From Lactococcus garvieae (GTDB lineage: Bacteria > Bacillota > Bacilli > Lactobacillales > Streptococcaceae), in NCBI RefSeq assembly GCF_016027715.1, contig NZ_CP065691.1, positions 124,001-188,000 of the forward strand: a stretch of 64,000 bases of DNA, in the 5' to 3' direction. Below the pieces are notes generated by a model. It saw only the letters and a program-made list of their open reading frames with translations, made no database searches and was not told the origin of the DNA. The position numbers and the translations under genes were made by a program. Of the stretch, positions 36,048 to 46,159 are shown in pieces (position 1 is the first letter of the stretch; every line of letters starts with the position of its first letter).

Positions 36048-36475
36048 AAATTTATACAGTGACAGCTTGTAGCTCATCTAAAAAAGCAAAAAATTGGTTG
36101 ACTAATCATGGTATTGAGTACCAAGAGATAAACTTGCTTACTGCTGATATAGAAAAAGAAGAGTTTCTTAATATCCTTTCGTTGACAGAGGAAGGAACAG
36201 GAGATATTCTCTCAAAACGCAGCCGTATCTACAAAAAACTCGTGTCAAGATTGGATAAACTTTCCTTAGGAGATTTGCTTAATTTTATAGATGAAAACCG
36301 CTCTATCTTGCGACGCCCTCTAATTATTAATGATAAATGTCTTCAAGTGGGGTATAATGAAGACGACATACGTAAATTTTTACCTCGAACGGTACGACGT
36401 GTAGAGATGGCGGATGCGAGTGAAAGTATTCGTGATATTGCACTTGGAAATAATTTTAAATCTCAGGTGGGTTAA
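36041..36475 (+). CDS. Spx/ArsC-family regulator with single Cys at the redox site
   Basis: 144 residues. MLKIYTVTACSSSKKAKNWL places one Cys at the first CxxC position with Ser at the second (CSSS). The RNA polymerase-contact region around Gly in SLTEEGTGDIL and the canonical LRRPLIINDKCLQVGYNEDDIRKFLPR are intact. Spx-type regulators bind the alpha C-terminal domain of RNA polymerase under stress; lactococci carry several. The ATG at 36041 gives the family N-terminus; the upstream TTG at 36029 is too close to AAAGGA. Its own promoter and terminator flank it. Confidence 0.9.
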   Translation: MLKIYTVTACSSSKKAKNWLTNHGIEYQEINLLTADIEKEEFLNILSLTEEGTGDILSKRSRIYKKLVSRLDKLSLGDLLNFIDENRSILRRPLIINDKCLQVGYNEDDIRKFLPRTVRRVEMADASESIRDIALGNNFKSQVG

Positions 36476-36509
36476 AACATTGAGAAAGCATTTTATAATT
36501 AACATTTAG

Positions 36510-36535
36510 GTAGAGGTGTGTAGACCTCTTTTTCT
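36510..36535 (+). terminator. Terminator after second Spx-family gene
   Basis: AGAGGT/ACCTCT stem, loop GTGTAG, then T run. Confidence 0.8.
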
Positions 36536-36570
36536 TATATTTAGGCGAGTGGTGGTTAGAGAAAGATAAA

Positions 36571-36579
36571 TGGTATAAT
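36571..36579 (+). promoter_or_regulatory. Extended -10 upstream of GyrI-like gene
   Basis: TGG-TATAAT, giving a leader of about 138 bases to the coding start; no strong -35. Confidence 0.5.
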
Positions 36580-36723
36580 GAGTTTATAAACTTTTCTTAC
36601 TCAAAAATCTAGGAAGAGATGACGTTAAAAATTAAAGAAGGAAAAAGATAAGGAAGCACAAAAAAGCCAGAGCGAAATAGTGGTATGAACGTAGAGTGTG
36701 GATTTTCTTAAGGAATTTAAGCA

Positions 36724-37383
36724 ATGACTAAACCTATAAAAATTGACTTTAAAAAAACGGAAAAAGAGTACTATTATCCTAAGAAAATAGAAACAATCAC
36801 TGTGCCAGAGATGACCTATTTAACGGTATCTGGAGAGGGGGATCCCGCAGGAGAAGCCTTTCAAAAAGCTATTGGGTTACTTTATCCTATTGCTTATACG
36901 ATTTCCATGTCTTATAAAAAAGAAGATTATAAAATTCCTGGATTTTATAACTTTGTTGTACCGCCATTAGAGGGATTGTGGACAAGCAAAGAAGCACCTA
37001 AGGAAGGTCAAGTTTTAAATAAAGAAGAACTGATTTGGAAAATCATGCTGAGGATGCCAGACTTTGTTACAGAAGAAGTTGTAGATTGGGCAAAACATGA
37101 AGCTACTCTGAGGAAAAGAGAAGATTTTTCCTCAGTTACTTATGAGAAAATAGCGGATGGGTTATGTGTACAAGCTATGCACATAGGGCCCTTCGCGGAA
37201 GAAGCAACAACCTTTACTCAGATGGAAGAATTTGCAAAAGCAGAAGGACTGGCACTTATTCACAAAACTTATCATCATCGAGAAATTTATCTTAGTGATT
37301 TCCGAAAAACTGTGCCTGAGAAATTAAAGACAGTACTTCGCCAATATGCAGTAGTTAAAGATAATTATGAGGTTAAAAAATGA
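36724..37383 (+). CDS. GyrI-like small-molecule-binding domain protein
   Basis: 219 residues. [41 protein letters not shown] and the closing [33 protein letters not shown] are typical of stand-alone GyrI-like proteins, related to the effector domains of AraC/MerR multidrug regulators. No DNA-binding domain is present. The function is unknown; some relatives bind or hydrolyse small xenobiotics. AAGGA precedes the start. The stop overlaps ung by four bases. Confidence 0.85.
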   Translation: MTKPIKIDFKKTEKEYYYPKKIETITVPEMTYLTVSGEGDPAGEAFQKAIGLLYPIAYTISMSYKKEDYKIPGFYNFVVPPLEGLWTSKEAPKEGQVLNKEELIWKIMLRMPDFVTEEVVDWAKHEATLRKREDFSSVTYEKIADGLCVQAMHIGPFAEEATTFTQMEEFAKAEGLALIHKTYHHREIYLSDFRKTVPEKLKTVLRQYAVVKDNYEVKK

Positions 37384-38039
37384 AAAAAACAGACTGGAGC
37401 AAACCGTTAAGAGCGCGTCTTAGTGCGGAGTATTTTCAAGAAATAATAACTTTTATCAATGACGTTTACGCACAAGGAAACGTTTATCCACCTGAGGATA
37501 AAATATTTCGAGCAATTGAGTTGACATCCTTAGCAGAAGTCAAAGTTATTCTAGTCGGACAAGATCCTTACCCTCAACCAGATAAAGCACAAGGCTTAAG
37601 TTTTTCTTACCCGGCATCATTTGTTGTTAACCGTCCGGATTCGATTGTGAATATTCGGAAAGAGCTATTGAGTGAAGGCTTTGAGAAAAAAGACTCTGAT
37701 TTGACAAATTGGGCAGAACAAGGAGTACTCCTACTCAATGCAGTCTTAACAGTTCCAGAAATGAAATCCAATGCCCACAAGGGAAAAATTTGGGAACCTT
37801 TAACAGACGAGATTATCAAGATTGCTTCCGATGATGAACGGCCAAAAGTCTTTCTTTTATGGGGTGGAGATGCAAGAAAAAAAGCAAAATTCATTAATTC
37901 CGAAAAACACTTGATTATTGAGTCCGCACATCCCTCACCTTTGTCTGCTTCCCGTGGCTTTTTTGGTTCACATCCATTTTCACGCGCCAATGATTTTTTA
38001 GAAAGTACAGGACAAAAAGCCATAGATTGGTCAAAATAA
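37380..38039 (+). CDS. ung: Uracil-DNA glycosylase
   Basis: 219 residues, family 1 UDG. It removes uracil from DNA to start base-excision repair. Visible: water-activating [21 protein letters not shown] near 57-77, [19 protein letters not shown], and the Leu-intercalation loop [25 protein letters not shown] precedes the ATG, which overlaps the GyrI-like gene. Confidence 0.97.
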   Translation: MKKTDWSKPLRARLSAEYFQEIITFINDVYAQGNVYPPEDKIFRAIELTSLAEVKVILVGQDPYPQPDKAQGLSFSYPASFVVNRPDSIVNIRKELLSEGFEKKDSDLTNWAEQGVLLLNAVLTVPEMKSNAHKGKIWEPLTDEIIKIASDDERPKVFLLWGGDARKKAKFINSEKHLIIESAHPSPLSASRGFFGSHPFSRANDFLESTGQKAIDWSK

Positions 38040-38101
38040 GACGATTATTAGGAAAATAAGCCTAACTCGGACTCAAGTCTGATGACAGTCTTAGATTATT
38101 T

Positions 38102-38110
38102 TGGTAAAAT
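38102..38110 (+). promoter_or_regulatory. Extended -10 of BI-1 gene
   Basis: TGG-TAAAAT, 32 bases before the start codon. Confidence 0.5.
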
Positions 38111-38142
38111 GAGTCTAAAGATATATTAGAAAAGGAGATACA

Positions 38143-38850
38143 ATGGAAAATCCATTTTTAGATAAACACAACAACAGTCAAGTATCGTTAAATCAATTTT
38201 TTGCTCGTATTTATGGAATTGTAGGTATCGGAGTTGCGATTTCGGCACTCACATCTTATTTGACAATGAATGTCTTTTGGGAAAGTGCCCAAAACTTAGT
38301 AGAGAATGCAGGTATAGGTATATTCATTATTTGGCTCCTCCCGCTTATTCTCATCTTCCCGATGCAAAATGCAGCAATGAAGAATAAACCAACCGCTTTG
38401 CCGATGTTTATTGGCTTTTCAATCCTCATGGGCTTCATGATGAGCTTTACAGTTGTTGCCTACACAGCTTCAGATGTTACTTTAGCTTTCATCACAACTG
38501 CAGGTATGTTCTTTGGTCTCTCTGTCTATGGACGAACAACAAAACGTAACTTATCTGGTATGGGTCGTGCCATGATGGGGATGCTAATCGGTTTAATTAT
38601 TGCAGGCATCATTAACTTCTTTTTAAGAAGCCCGATGGTTGTCTTCGTTTCATCAATCATTAGTGTTATTGTTTTCAGTGGTTTAATCGCTTGGGACAAT
38701 CAAAAGATTGAACAAATCTACCGTCAAAATAATGGTAATGTCAATAATGGTTGGGCTATCAGTATGGCCTTGTCACTCTACCTTGACTTTATCAACCTGT
38801 TCCTCACAATTCTAAGACTCTTTGGATTTATGGGCAACAGTCGTGACTAA
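38143..38850 (+). CDS. Bax inhibitor-1 (YccA/BsYetJ) family membrane protein
   Basis: 235 residues with seven hydrophobic helices. QVSLNQFFARIYGIVGIGVAISALTSYL opens the protein; the late SGLIAWDNQKIEQIYRQNN and ALSLYLDFINLFLTILRLFG are family hallmarks, including the conserved Asp residues of the BsYetJ pH-dependent calcium leak channel. AAAAGGAGA precedes the ATG. Monocistronic, with a terminator shared with the convergent HAD gene. Confidence 0.93.
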   Translation: MENPFLDKHNNSQVSLNQFFARIYGIVGIGVAISALTSYLTMNVFWESAQNLVENAGIGIFIIWLLPLILIFPMQNAAMKNKPTALPMFIGFSILMGFMMSFTVVAYTASDVTLAFITTAGMFFGLSVYGRTTKRNLSGMGRAMMGMLIGLIIAGIINFFLRSPMVVFVSSIISVIVFSGLIAWDNQKIEQIYRQNNGNVNNGWAISMALSLYLDFINLFLTILRLFGFMGNSRD

Positions 38851-38857
38851 TAAAAAT

Positions 38858-38892
38858 AAAAAAACTTCATCAGTGGATGTAGTTTTTTTATT
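38858..38892 (+). terminator. Bidirectional terminator between BI-1 and HAD genes
   Basis: AAAAACT and AGTTTTT enclose CATC/GATG, loop AGTG, with one T-T mismatch. Confidence 0.85.
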
Positions 38893-38920
38893 TTTATACT
38901 TAATTTTCTTTATAAAGAAA

Positions 38921-39745
38921 TTATTTCAAAAAAAGCTCTTCTAGCTTTCGCGCCACCCCATCTTCATCATTTGTCCAAGGTATAATTTCTGTGGCATAGG
39001 GGATAAGTCGATAAGAAGCGTTCTTCATCGCGTAGGCTTCTTCGGCAAGTTTAAACATCTCAATATCATTATGTTCATCACCAAAAGCAATTAAATTTTC
39101 TCTAGGAATATCTAGAACCTTGAGCAGATGTTTAAGCCCTGAAGCTTTACTGACTCCTTTAGGGACAATTTCAAGTATGCCGTTTGGTCCCCCCCAGCCA
39201 CTTACATTGACTTTTCCATTATAGTGGTCTTGGATTTGTTTAGCAAGACGGAACTTGTCTTTGACGCGGGTGGAAAGCAAGACCGCATGCGGATTATCAT
39301 CGAGTCGATCCGCACGGAGACGGTTGTAAGGATGAAATTTATCCACTCCAAATAACTTCGGCTCGACATTACGGAAACTGTTCAAGAAGAACTTGCGGCG
39401 ATATTCAACTGCAAAAAATTCTAAATCGAAATTTTGTTGGTGACGTAAAAAATCAAATACAAATGAGCGATCAATATAATGTCCTTTTGTATGCTCCCAA
39501 TTACGATTATCAGGCTTGGAGATTAATGCACCATTAAAGTTAATCATGGGACTTTTAAGCTCTAGCTCACGGTAAATATCTAAGGACATACGAAAGGGGC
39601 GGCCTGTTGATATACAGATGATATGCCCCAGTTCTTCAATACGTTTGAAGACGTATTTTGTATAACGACTAATCGTTTTACCATCACTAAGAAGTGTTGT
39701 TCCATCAAGGTCAATGGCAATAAGCTTTTGAGTGTTCTTGTCCAT
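38921..39745 (-). CDS. Cof-type HAD family phosphatase
   Basis: 274 residues. Motif I IAIDLDGTTLL near 9-19, motif II CISTGRPF, a large cap domain, motif III Lys in VSKASGLKHLLK and motif IV FGDEHNDIEMFKLA. Cof-type HADs dephosphorylate sugar phosphates or flavin and other cofactors; the substrate is not predictable. No strong ribosome site is seen upstream of the ATG. A TATAAT lies about 45 bases upstream on the minus strand. Confidence 0.93.
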   Translation of the reverse strand: MDKNTQKLIAIDLDGTTLLSDGKTISRYTKYVFKRIEELGHIICISTGRPFRMSLDIYRELELKSPMINFNGALISKPDNRNWEHTKGHYIDRSFVFDFLRHQQNFDLEFFAVEYRRKFFLNSFRNVEPKLFGVDKFHPYNRLRADRLDDNPHAVLLSTRVKDKFRLAKQIQDHYNGKVNVSGWGGPNGILEIVPKGVSKASGLKHLLKVLDIPRENLIAFGDEHNDIEMFKLAEEAYAMKNASYRLIPYATEIIPWTNDEDGVARKLEELFLK

Positions 39746-39843
39746 AGAAGTTGTTCTGCTTTCTAAATAATAAATACTAAGGCCATTATAACATAATCGT
39801 AAATTCCTGAATGAAAAAAAGCGATTGCAATTAAATGTTAGAT

Positions 39844-39919
39844 ATTTCCGGACATTCTTGTAACTAATTAACTAAATATCTCTAAATAGATTGAAAGTAA
39901 TAGGGAAAGTCATTAGAAT
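39844..39919 (+). promoter_or_regulatory. PurBox and promoter of the purine permease gene
   Basis: ATTTCCGGACATT (39844-39856) matches the lactococcal PurBox AWWWCCGAACWWT with one mismatch. The promoter is TTGAAA (39891-39896), 17-base spacer, TAGAAT (39914-39919). A start near 39926 puts the box centre at about -76, the position reported for PurR-activated promoters in L. lactis. Confidence 0.75.
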
Positions 39920-39973
39920 AGGAATGTAGAAATAATTATCTTTTTATTATATTAGAAAAGGGAGATCATCCTC

Positions 39974-41395
39974 GTGAACAAGTTCTTTAAACTTGAAGAA
40001 AACGGCACAACTGTTGGCCGTGAAATTATGGCAGGTATTACTACCTTCTTTGCTATGAGCTATATTTTATTTGTCAATCCTGATGTTTTAGGATCAACAG
40101 GTATGCCCGTTCAAGCAGTATTCTTAGCCACTATCTTGGCTTCTATCGTTGGTTCTGTAGCTATTGGTTTGATTGCTAATGTACCTTATGCCCTTGCACC
40201 AGGGATGGGAATTAACGCCTTTTTTGCTTATACCGTTGTCCTTTCTCTTGGCTATACTTGGCAAGAAGCTTTAGCTATGGTCTTTATTTGTGGTATCGTA
40301 AATATCATTATTACGTTTACTTCAATTCGTAAAGCGATTGTTCTGGGAATTCCAGAAAGCTTACAGCATGCTATTGGTGGTGGTATCGGGATTTTCATCG
40401 CTTATATTGGTATCAAAAATGCTAGTATCTTAGAATTTATTGCCTCACCAGGTACTTATTCTGACAACCATGGCACAATCACAGCAGATTCCACTATCGT
40501 TCCTGGACTTGTAAAATTTGATGACCCAGGAGTATTGATTGCTCTTGTGGGGATTCTTGTTACAATGTTCTTCGTTCTCCGCAAATGGAAAGCAGGAATT
40601 CTTCTTTCAATCGCGGTTACAACTGTTCTTGCGCTTTTGACAGGCGTAACAAAAGTTGATATGGCTACCTTGTTTGCGGATAACAATCTTGGAACAGCGA
40701 TCAATGAAATGGGCACTACATTTGGTGCGGCCTTTGGCTCACAAGGCTTTGGAAGCTTATTCTCTGATTCTTCACGTATTATTGAAGTTCTTATGACTAT
40801 CTTGGCCTTCTCTTTAACTTCTATTTTTGATCCGATTGGAACTTTCATTGGTACAGGCCGCAGCACAGGTATCTTTTCTGATCAAGACTTCGTGGATATG
40901 GCAAACAGTAAAGGTTTCTCATCTAAGATGGATAAAGCTCTCTTTGCTGATATGATTGCCACTCCAATCGGTGCGATCTTTGGAACATCAAATACAACAG
41001 TTTATGTTGAGTCAGCTGCAGGTATTGGAGCAGGAGGACGCACAGGTTTGACTTCAATTGTGGTCGCTGTAATGTTCGCTATTTCAAGTCTCTTCTTACC
41101 TTTGCTTGCTATCGTTCCAACACAAGCTACAGCGCCAATCCTTATTATTGTGGGTATGATGATGTTGTCATCATTCAAAGAAATTAATTGGTCTGAGTTA
41201 AGTGAAGCTATTCCAGCCTTCTTTGCTTCAGTATTTATGGGGCTTGGATATTCTATTTCATACGGTATTGCTGCAGGATTTATCACATATATCTTCTCTA
41301 AACTGTTCACAGGTAAAATTAAAGAAGTTAAACCAATCATTTGGGTGGTAGCAATCGCCTTTGCATTGAACTTTGCAGTACTAGCTATTCTATAA
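39974..41395 (+). CDS. NCS2-family (AzgA/PbuO type) purine permease
   Basis: 473 residues with about 12 to 14 hydrophobic segments. TTFFAMSYILFVNPDVL, ALAPGMGINAFFAYTVV, GIPESLQHAIGGGIGIFIAYIG and GTSNTTVYVESAAGIGAGGRTGL identify the AzgA-like branch that carries adenine, guanine and hypoxanthine by proton symport. The start is GTG with GGGAG upstream. The PurBox promoter fits purine salvage. A terminator follows. Confidence 0.92.
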   Translation: MNKFFKLEENGTTVGREIMAGITTFFAMSYILFVNPDVLGSTGMPVQAVFLATILASIVGSVAIGLIANVPYALAPGMGINAFFAYTVVLSLGYTWQEALAMVFICGIVNIIITFTSIRKAIVLGIPESLQHAIGGGIGIFIAYIGIKNASILEFIASPGTYSDNHGTITADSTIVPGLVKFDDPGVLIALVGILVTMFFVLRKWKAGILLSIAVTTVLALLTGVTKVDMATLFADNNLGTAINEMGTTFGAAFGSQGFGSLFSDSSRIIEVLMTILAFSLTSIFDPIGTFIGTGRSTGIFSDQDFVDMANSKGFSSKMDKALFADMIATPIGAIFGTSNTTVYVESAAGIGAGGRTGLTSIVVAVMFAISSLFLPLLAIVPTQATAPILIIVGMMMLSSFKEINWSELSEAIPAFFASVFMGLGYSISYGIAAGFITYIFSKLFTGKIKEVKPIIWVVAIAFALNFAVLAIL

Positions 41396-41427
41396 GAACT
41401 CAAGCTTATAGCCTGATATTAAAAGAG

Positions 41428-41454
41428 AAATCCGCTTTCGTAAGCGGATTTTTA
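41428..41454 (+). terminator. Terminator after purine permease
   Basis: AATCCGCTT, loop TCGT, AAGCGGATT, then T. Confidence 0.92.
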
Positions 41455-41463
41455 TGTTAAAAT
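41455..41463 (+). promoter_or_regulatory. Extended -10 of DUF218 gene, predicted leaderless start
   Basis: TGT-TAAAAT, six bases, then ATG at 41470. No Shine-Dalgarno site; the element abuts the preceding terminator. Confidence 0.6.
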
Positions 41464-41469
41464 AATATT

Positions 41470-42570
41470 ATGGAAACACCTTTTATTATTATATTCTCGG
41501 TAATCAGTTTTTTTGCTTTGATACCCACTGTTATTTTTTATACAAAGTCACATCGTATGAAAGATTTGAGAACACTTCGCTTAGGACGCTTAACCATTGG
41601 TTTTTTAGCCAGTATTTTTGTCTTGTTTAACGGTATTATGGGGATTATTTTCTCTGCTAATTATAACTATCACAGTAATGTTATTTTAGTGATATTAGCT
41701 ATCGAACTCGCTATCTTTCTGATTCCAACTTTTATGATTAGTTTTGTCGTGCCTATTAGTATAGTTGTTCTGACTATTAAAATGTGGCGACGAGAAACTC
41801 ACAGTTTAGCAAACCTCATTTTACCTGCTATTATGTTTGTTTTCTTCTTGGTGGACTGGCTCTATATCCGCGTAGCAAACTTGTCTGAGGGTTGGGTTTG
41901 GTTACAACTTTTGAGTTATACTTATCCAGTTCTAGCAATTTATCTCGTTTGGCAATTTATTGTTTTCTTTTTTGCCAGCTGGACCTATGGTCGCCGTTTT
42001 CGTAAGAAGTCTGCTAAATATCATGTTGTCTTAGGCTCGGGTCTCATTAATGGTCGAGAAGTAAGCCCACTATTAGCAAACAGAATCCGTGCGGGAATTG
42101 CTGTAGCCTCTCCTGAAACCATTTTGGTTTTTTCAGGTGGGCAGGGGGCTGATGAACAAATTCCTGAAGCTGTTGCTATGCAAAAATATGCTGTTGAGAA
42201 GCTTGGCTTTCCGGAAGAACGGACATTGATTGAAGATCAATCAAGAACAACCTTTGAAAATTTAAAATTCTCATCGTCCTTGATTGAAAAGATTGAAGAT
42301 AAAGCTAATGAGGAGTTTCTCTTTTTCTCTTCTGATTATCACGTTTTTCGAGCAGCACTCTTTGCCGCTCAGCAAGGACTCAATGCACAAGGAGGCATTG
42401 GGGGTAAAACACCGATGTATTTTCGACTTCCAGCATTTATCCGTGAATTTATTGCAGTAATGAATAGTCAACGACGAAAACATATTTTCTGGGTAGGCTT
42501 AATTACAGGTATCTTTATTGCTTTCTCTTTGTTTATCTTGTTTATGGAGCACATTGTATTTAAGCGTTAA
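41470..42570 (+). CDS. YdcF/SanA-like DUF218 membrane protein
   Basis: 366 residues. Five or so N-terminal hydrophobic helices (to about 175) precede a cytoplasmic-or-external DUF218 domain (about 185-335) with VVLGSGLINGREVSPLLANRIRAGI, VFSGGQGADEQIPEA and LIEDQSRTTFENL; a last helix (about 337-360) closes the protein. DUF218 proteins affect envelope processes such as vancomycin tolerance, but the reaction is unknown. The start lacks a ribosome site and probably lies at the mRNA 5' end. Confidence 0.88.
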   Translation: METPFIIIFSVISFFALIPTVIFYTKSHRMKDLRTLRLGRLTIGFLASIFVLFNGIMGIIFSANYNYHSNVILVILAIELAIFLIPTFMISFVVPISIVVLTIKMWRRETHSLANLILPAIMFVFFLVDWLYIRVANLSEGWVWLQLLSYTYPVLAIYLVWQFIVFFFASWTYGRRFRKKSAKYHVVLGSGLINGREVSPLLANRIRAGIAVASPETILVFSGGQGADEQIPEAVAMQKYAVEKLGFPEERTLIEDQSRTTFENLKFSSSLIEKIEDKANEEFLFFSSDYHVFRAALFAAQQGLNAQGGIGGKTPMYFRLPAFIREFIAVMNSQRRKHIFWVGLITGIFIAFSLFILFMEHIVFKR

Positions 42571-42580
42571 AATATGTTAG

Positions 42581-42609
42581 AAAAAAGCTCAATTTTTTGA
42601 GCTTTTTTA
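42581..42609 (+). terminator. Terminator after DUF218 gene
   Basis: AAAAAAGCTCAA pairs with TTGAGCTTTTTT, loop TTTT. Confidence 0.92.
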
Positions 42610-42650
42610 GTTAGAAGTGATAGTTAATAATATTTTTCGTACTAGATGAT

Positions 42651-43658
42651 ATGTTAGTAGCTTTAGATGAACAAGGAAAAGCAATCAATATATTAGAAAA
42701 GCCCGATTTGCAAGGAGCTTTCTATTGTCCTGCTTGTAAATCACCCTTACGTTTGAAACGGGGAACCATAAAAACGCCACACTTTGCTCATGTCTCTCTC
42801 GAGGGGTGTGATTCATGGAGTGAACATGAATCGGCCCAGCATTTAGAACTAAAGCTAAATTTGTATCAGTGGTTTTCGCAAAAGGAAAAGGTCGAAATCG
42901 AAAAATATCTTCCTGAAATTCAACAAACAGCAGATTTATTAGTCAATGATCGATTGGTGATTGAGGTGCAGTGTTCCTCTCTTTCATTACAGCGCTTAGT
43001 CGAAAGAACGGAGAATTATCGTAAGGCGGGGTACTTTGTTCTATGGCTTCAAGGCAGGGATTTATGGCTTAAAAACTCATTGACTAGCTTGCAAAAAAAT
43101 TTGCTCTACTATTCCGAAGACTATGGCTTTTATTTTTGGGAACTTGATTTAGATAACCAAAAGATACGTTTGAAGTCACTCATTCATCAAGACTTGCAAG
43201 GAAGGATGATTTACCTGACTGAGGAATTTGATTTGTTGCGTGGAGATATTATTGAAATTCTCCGTCTGCCTTTTAAAGCACAAAAGAAATTGAATATAAA
43301 AGTTCCCAAAAACGAGAAAATGAGATCCTTTATCCAAAAACAACTGTATCATCGTACTCCAAAATGGCTTAAGATACAAGAAAAATATTATCAAGTAGGT
43401 AAAAACTTATTGATGGAGGACTGGAATAAAAATTACTGGAGTCCGCCTGGTTTGAATTTATTAACATACAGTTTTGAGAAAGACGTAAAAGAGACCTTTT
43501 GTCAAATCGAAACTTCCTTAGTGGACTACTACCAAAATTTTTATGAAAATTTTGAAGCGGAAGGAATAGAAATCCTGCACGCCCCGTGCTTCTATGCTAT
43601 AATTAAGGGTAAAAATAAAAAAGAAGATGGGGAGCGAAATGGCAAAAAAACGAGATGA
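42651..43658 (+). CDS. coiA: Competence protein CoiA
   Basis: 335 residues. [24 protein letters not shown] near 24-47 (a CxxC pair and the PHFAH motif) and the nuclease-like [21 protein letters not shown] match CoiA, a factor needed for recombination of incoming DNA in transformable streptococci. The ribosome site is weak. No ComX-type cin-box in the right orientation was found. It overlaps pepF by 20 bases; the coiA-pepF order is common in lactococci and streptococci. Confidence 0.92.
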   Translation: MLVALDEQGKAINILEKPDLQGAFYCPACKSPLRLKRGTIKTPHFAHVSLEGCDSWSEHESAQHLELKLNLYQWFSQKEKVEIEKYLPEIQQTADLLVNDRLVIEVQCSSLSLQRLVERTENYRKAGYFVLWLQGRDLWLKNSLTSLQKNLLYYSEDYGFYFWELDLDNQKIRLKSLIHQDLQGRMIYLTEEFDLLRGDIIEILRLPFKAQKKLNIKVPKNEKMRSFIQKQLYHRTPKWLKIQEKYYQVGKNLLMEDWNKNYWSPPGLNLLTYSFEKDVKETFCQIETSLVDYYQNFYENFEAEGIEILHAPCFYAIIKGKNKKEDGERNGKKTR

Positions 43659-45441
43659 AATAGCTGAAAGTTTAACCTGGGATTTAACAACAATATTTAA
43701 AAATGATGAAGCATGGGAAGCGGAACTAGCAGAGCTCCAAGAAAAATTAGAATCAGTGGAGCAGTATGAAGGCCATCTTCTAGATAGCGCGCATAATTTA
43801 TTAGAAATTACTGAGGCAGAGCTGGAACTTTCACAAGCGGTTGAAAAAGTCTACGTTTATGCCTCCATGAAACATGACCAAGATACACAAGTAAGTCTTT
43901 ACCAAGAATATGAGGCTAAAGCAACTAATTTATATGCGAAATTTAGTGAAAGATTTGCTTTTTATGAACCAGAATTTTTAGAGCTTACTCAAAAAGATTA
44001 TGAAAAATTCTTGGAAGAAGAACCAAAACTTAAGCAATATGCGCATATGTTTGAGCGTCTATTTGCCAAAAAAGCCCATGTTTTAACCCAAAAAGAGGAA
44101 AAACTCCTGGCATCTGCGGGAGAAATTTTTGGGGCAGCTGCGGACACCTTTGAAATTTTTGACAATGCCGATATTAATCTTCCTGTGGTTAAGGATGACA
44201 AAGAAGAGATTCAATTGACGCATGGCAACTATATTTCGCTTATGGAAAGCAAGGACCGCAAGGTTCGTAAGGCAGCTTACCAAGCGCTTTACAGTAATTA
44301 TGAACAATATCAGCATACCTATGCTAAAACACTTCAAACAAATGTAAAAGTTCATAATTTCATGGCTAAAGCACGGGGGTACAGTTCAGCACGTCAAGCA
44401 GCTCTCTCAAATAATTTTATTCCAGAAAAAGTTTACGACAAACTTTTAGAAGCTGTAAATAAACATTTGCCCCTTTTACATCGTTATATGCGTCTTCGTG
44501 AACAGATTCTTGGTTTGGAAGGGGATTTGAAGATGTATGATGTCTATACCCCTTTATCTAATCTTGATTATAAATTTAATTATGAAGCTGCTGTTCAGAA
44601 AGCCCAAGAAGTTCTCGGTGTCTATGGTACAGAATACTCCGTTCGGGTAAAAAAAGCATTTGATGAGCGATGGATAGATGTTGAGGAAAATATAGGTAAA
44701 CGGTCAGGGGCTTATTCTGGTGGATCTTATGATACAAATGCCTTCATGCTCTTGAATTGGCAGGAAACGCTCGATGATTTATTTACGCTCGTCCATGAAA
44801 TGGGACACAGTATGCACTCGACCTTTACGCGAGAAAATCAACCTTACGCCTATGGAGATTATCCAATATTCCTTGCAGAGATTGCTTCAACTACAAATGA
44901 AAATCTATTGACAGAAAGTCTGCTCGCTGAAACTGAAGACGAAAAAGAGCGATTTGCGATTCTTAACCATTGGCTTGATGGGTTCCGTGGTACGGTCTTT
45001 CGCCAAAGTCAGTTTGCAGAGTTTGAGCATGATATACATAAGGCGGATCAAGAAGGAACAGTCTTAACCAGCGAATTTATGAATAACCTGTATGCTAAGC
45101 TCAATGAAAAATATTATGGTTTATCTGCTAAAGATAATCCAGAAATTCAATACGAATGGGCACGTATTCCTCACTTCTACTACAATTATTATGTTTTCCA
45201 ATATGCAACAGGATTTGCAGCTGCAAGTTATCTTGCGGAAAACATTCTTCATAATGGCGAAAGCGCGCGAGAAAAATACTTAAACTACCTTAAAGCAGGT
45301 TCGAGTGATTATCCGCTTGCTGTAATTGCTAAGGCTGGAGTTGATATGGAAGGTAGTGAATATTTGGATTCAGCCTTTGCTGTTTTTGAAAAACGTTTGA
45401 GTGAACTTGAAAAGTTAGTAGAAAAAGGAGTCCATTTATAA
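43639..45441 (+). CDS. pepF: Oligoendopeptidase F
   Basis: 600 residues of the M3B family. It degrades peptides of about 7-17 residues in the cytoplasm. The zinc-binding site HEMGHSMHS and its downstream Glu in [14 protein letters not shown] are visible, as are the N-terminal [19 protein letters not shown] and the late [13 protein letters not shown]. The ATG at 43639 has GGGGAG five bases upstream; an in-frame ATG at 43627 lies before that site. The stop overlaps the next start (TAATG). Confidence 0.96.
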   Translation: MAKKRDEIAESLTWDLTTIFKNDEAWEAELAELQEKLESVEQYEGHLLDSAHNLLEITEAELELSQAVEKVYVYASMKHDQDTQVSLYQEYEAKATNLYAKFSERFAFYEPEFLELTQKDYEKFLEEEPKLKQYAHMFERLFAKKAHVLTQKEEKLLASAGEIFGAAADTFEIFDNADINLPVVKDDKEEIQLTHGNYISLMESKDRKVRKAAYQALYSNYEQYQHTYAKTLQTNVKVHNFMAKARGYSSARQAALSNNFIPEKVYDKLLEAVNKHLPLLHRYMRLREQILGLEGDLKMYDVYTPLSNLDYKFNYEAAVQKAQEVLGVYGTEYSVRVKKAFDERWIDVEENIGKRSGAYSGGSYDTNAFMLLNWQETLDDLFTLVHEMGHSMHSTFTRENQPYAYGDYPIFLAEIASTTNENLLTESLLAETEDEKERFAILNHWLDGFRGTVFRQSQFAEFEHDIHKADQEGTVLTSEFMNNLYAKLNEKYYGLSAKDNPEIQYEWARIPHFYYNYYVFQYATGFAAASYLAENILHNGESAREKYLNYLKAGSSDYPLAVIAKAGVDMEGSEYLDSAFAVFEKRLSELEKLVEKGVHL

Positions 45442-46142
45442 TGGTTTTAACATATAAGAGAACAAGTAATCCAATGATGAATCGTCCTGTCGTAAAAGAA
45501 GAGATTGTTGAATTTATGCGTGAACGTCAAACACAGATTACCGGGCCACTAAAAGATGTCGAAAGTTTTGCTCATGAAAATAATATTCCGATAATTCCGC
45601 ATGAAACAGTTGTGTATTTTCAATTGCTTTTGGATATGATGAAACCCAAAAGAATTCTCGAAGTAGGCACAGCGATTGGTTTTTCAGCATTGATGATGGC
45701 AGAAGCAGCACCTGATGCAGAAATAATCACCATTGATCGCAACCCTGAAATGATTGCCTTAGCCAGAGAAAATCTCGCCATATATGACCGTAACAAGCAA
45801 ATTACTCTCTTGGAAGGAGATGCAGCAGATCTTTTAGCAGATTTGCGAGGCGAATTTGACTTTATTTTTATGGATTCAGCTAAGTCTAAGTATGTCGAAT
45901 TTTTACCGAGAGCAATGGAATTACTTTCTGAAAATGGGGTCATCATCATGGATGATATTTTTCAAGGGGGCGAAATTCTTATCCCTATTATGGAAATTAA
46001 ACGGACACAACGTGCTTTAGAGCGTGGACTTCGTCGTCTTTTTGATGAAGTTTTAGATAATCCAAAATATCGCGCCAGTATGGTTCCGCTCGGCGATGGA
46101 ATCTTGATGATTAAAAAAGGAAAAAGTACCGAAGTGGTTTAG
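45441..46142 (+). CDS. SAM-dependent O-methyltransferase, YrrM/TrmR type
   Basis: 233 residues. SAM-binding motif ILEVGTAIGFSALMMAEA near 73-90, then IITIDRNPEMIALARENL and FDFIFMDSAKSKY. It belongs to the catechol-OMT-like group that includes TrmR, which methylates 5-hydroxyuridine at tRNA position 34; this assignment is probable but not proven. AAAGGAG precedes the start inside pepF, and coiA-pepF-OMT form one operon. Confidence 0.87.
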   Translation: MVLTYKRTSNPMMNRPVVKEEIVEFMRERQTQITGPLKDVESFAHENNIPIIPHETVVYFQLLLDMMKPKRILEVGTAIGFSALMMAEAAPDAEIITIDRNPEMIALARENLAIYDRNKQITLLEGDAADLLADLRGEFDFIFMDSAKSKYVEFLPRAMELLSENGVIIMDDIFQGGEILIPIMEIKRTQRALERGLRRLFDEVLDNPKYRASMVPLGDGILMIKKGKSTEVV

Positions 46143-46159
46143 GTTTATTTAATGTTTTG

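Noticed and set aside
42631-42650. Possible ComX cin-box before coiA
   Set aside because: A TACGAAAA-like sequence exists only on the minus strand, in the wrong orientation, and differs from the TACGAATA core.
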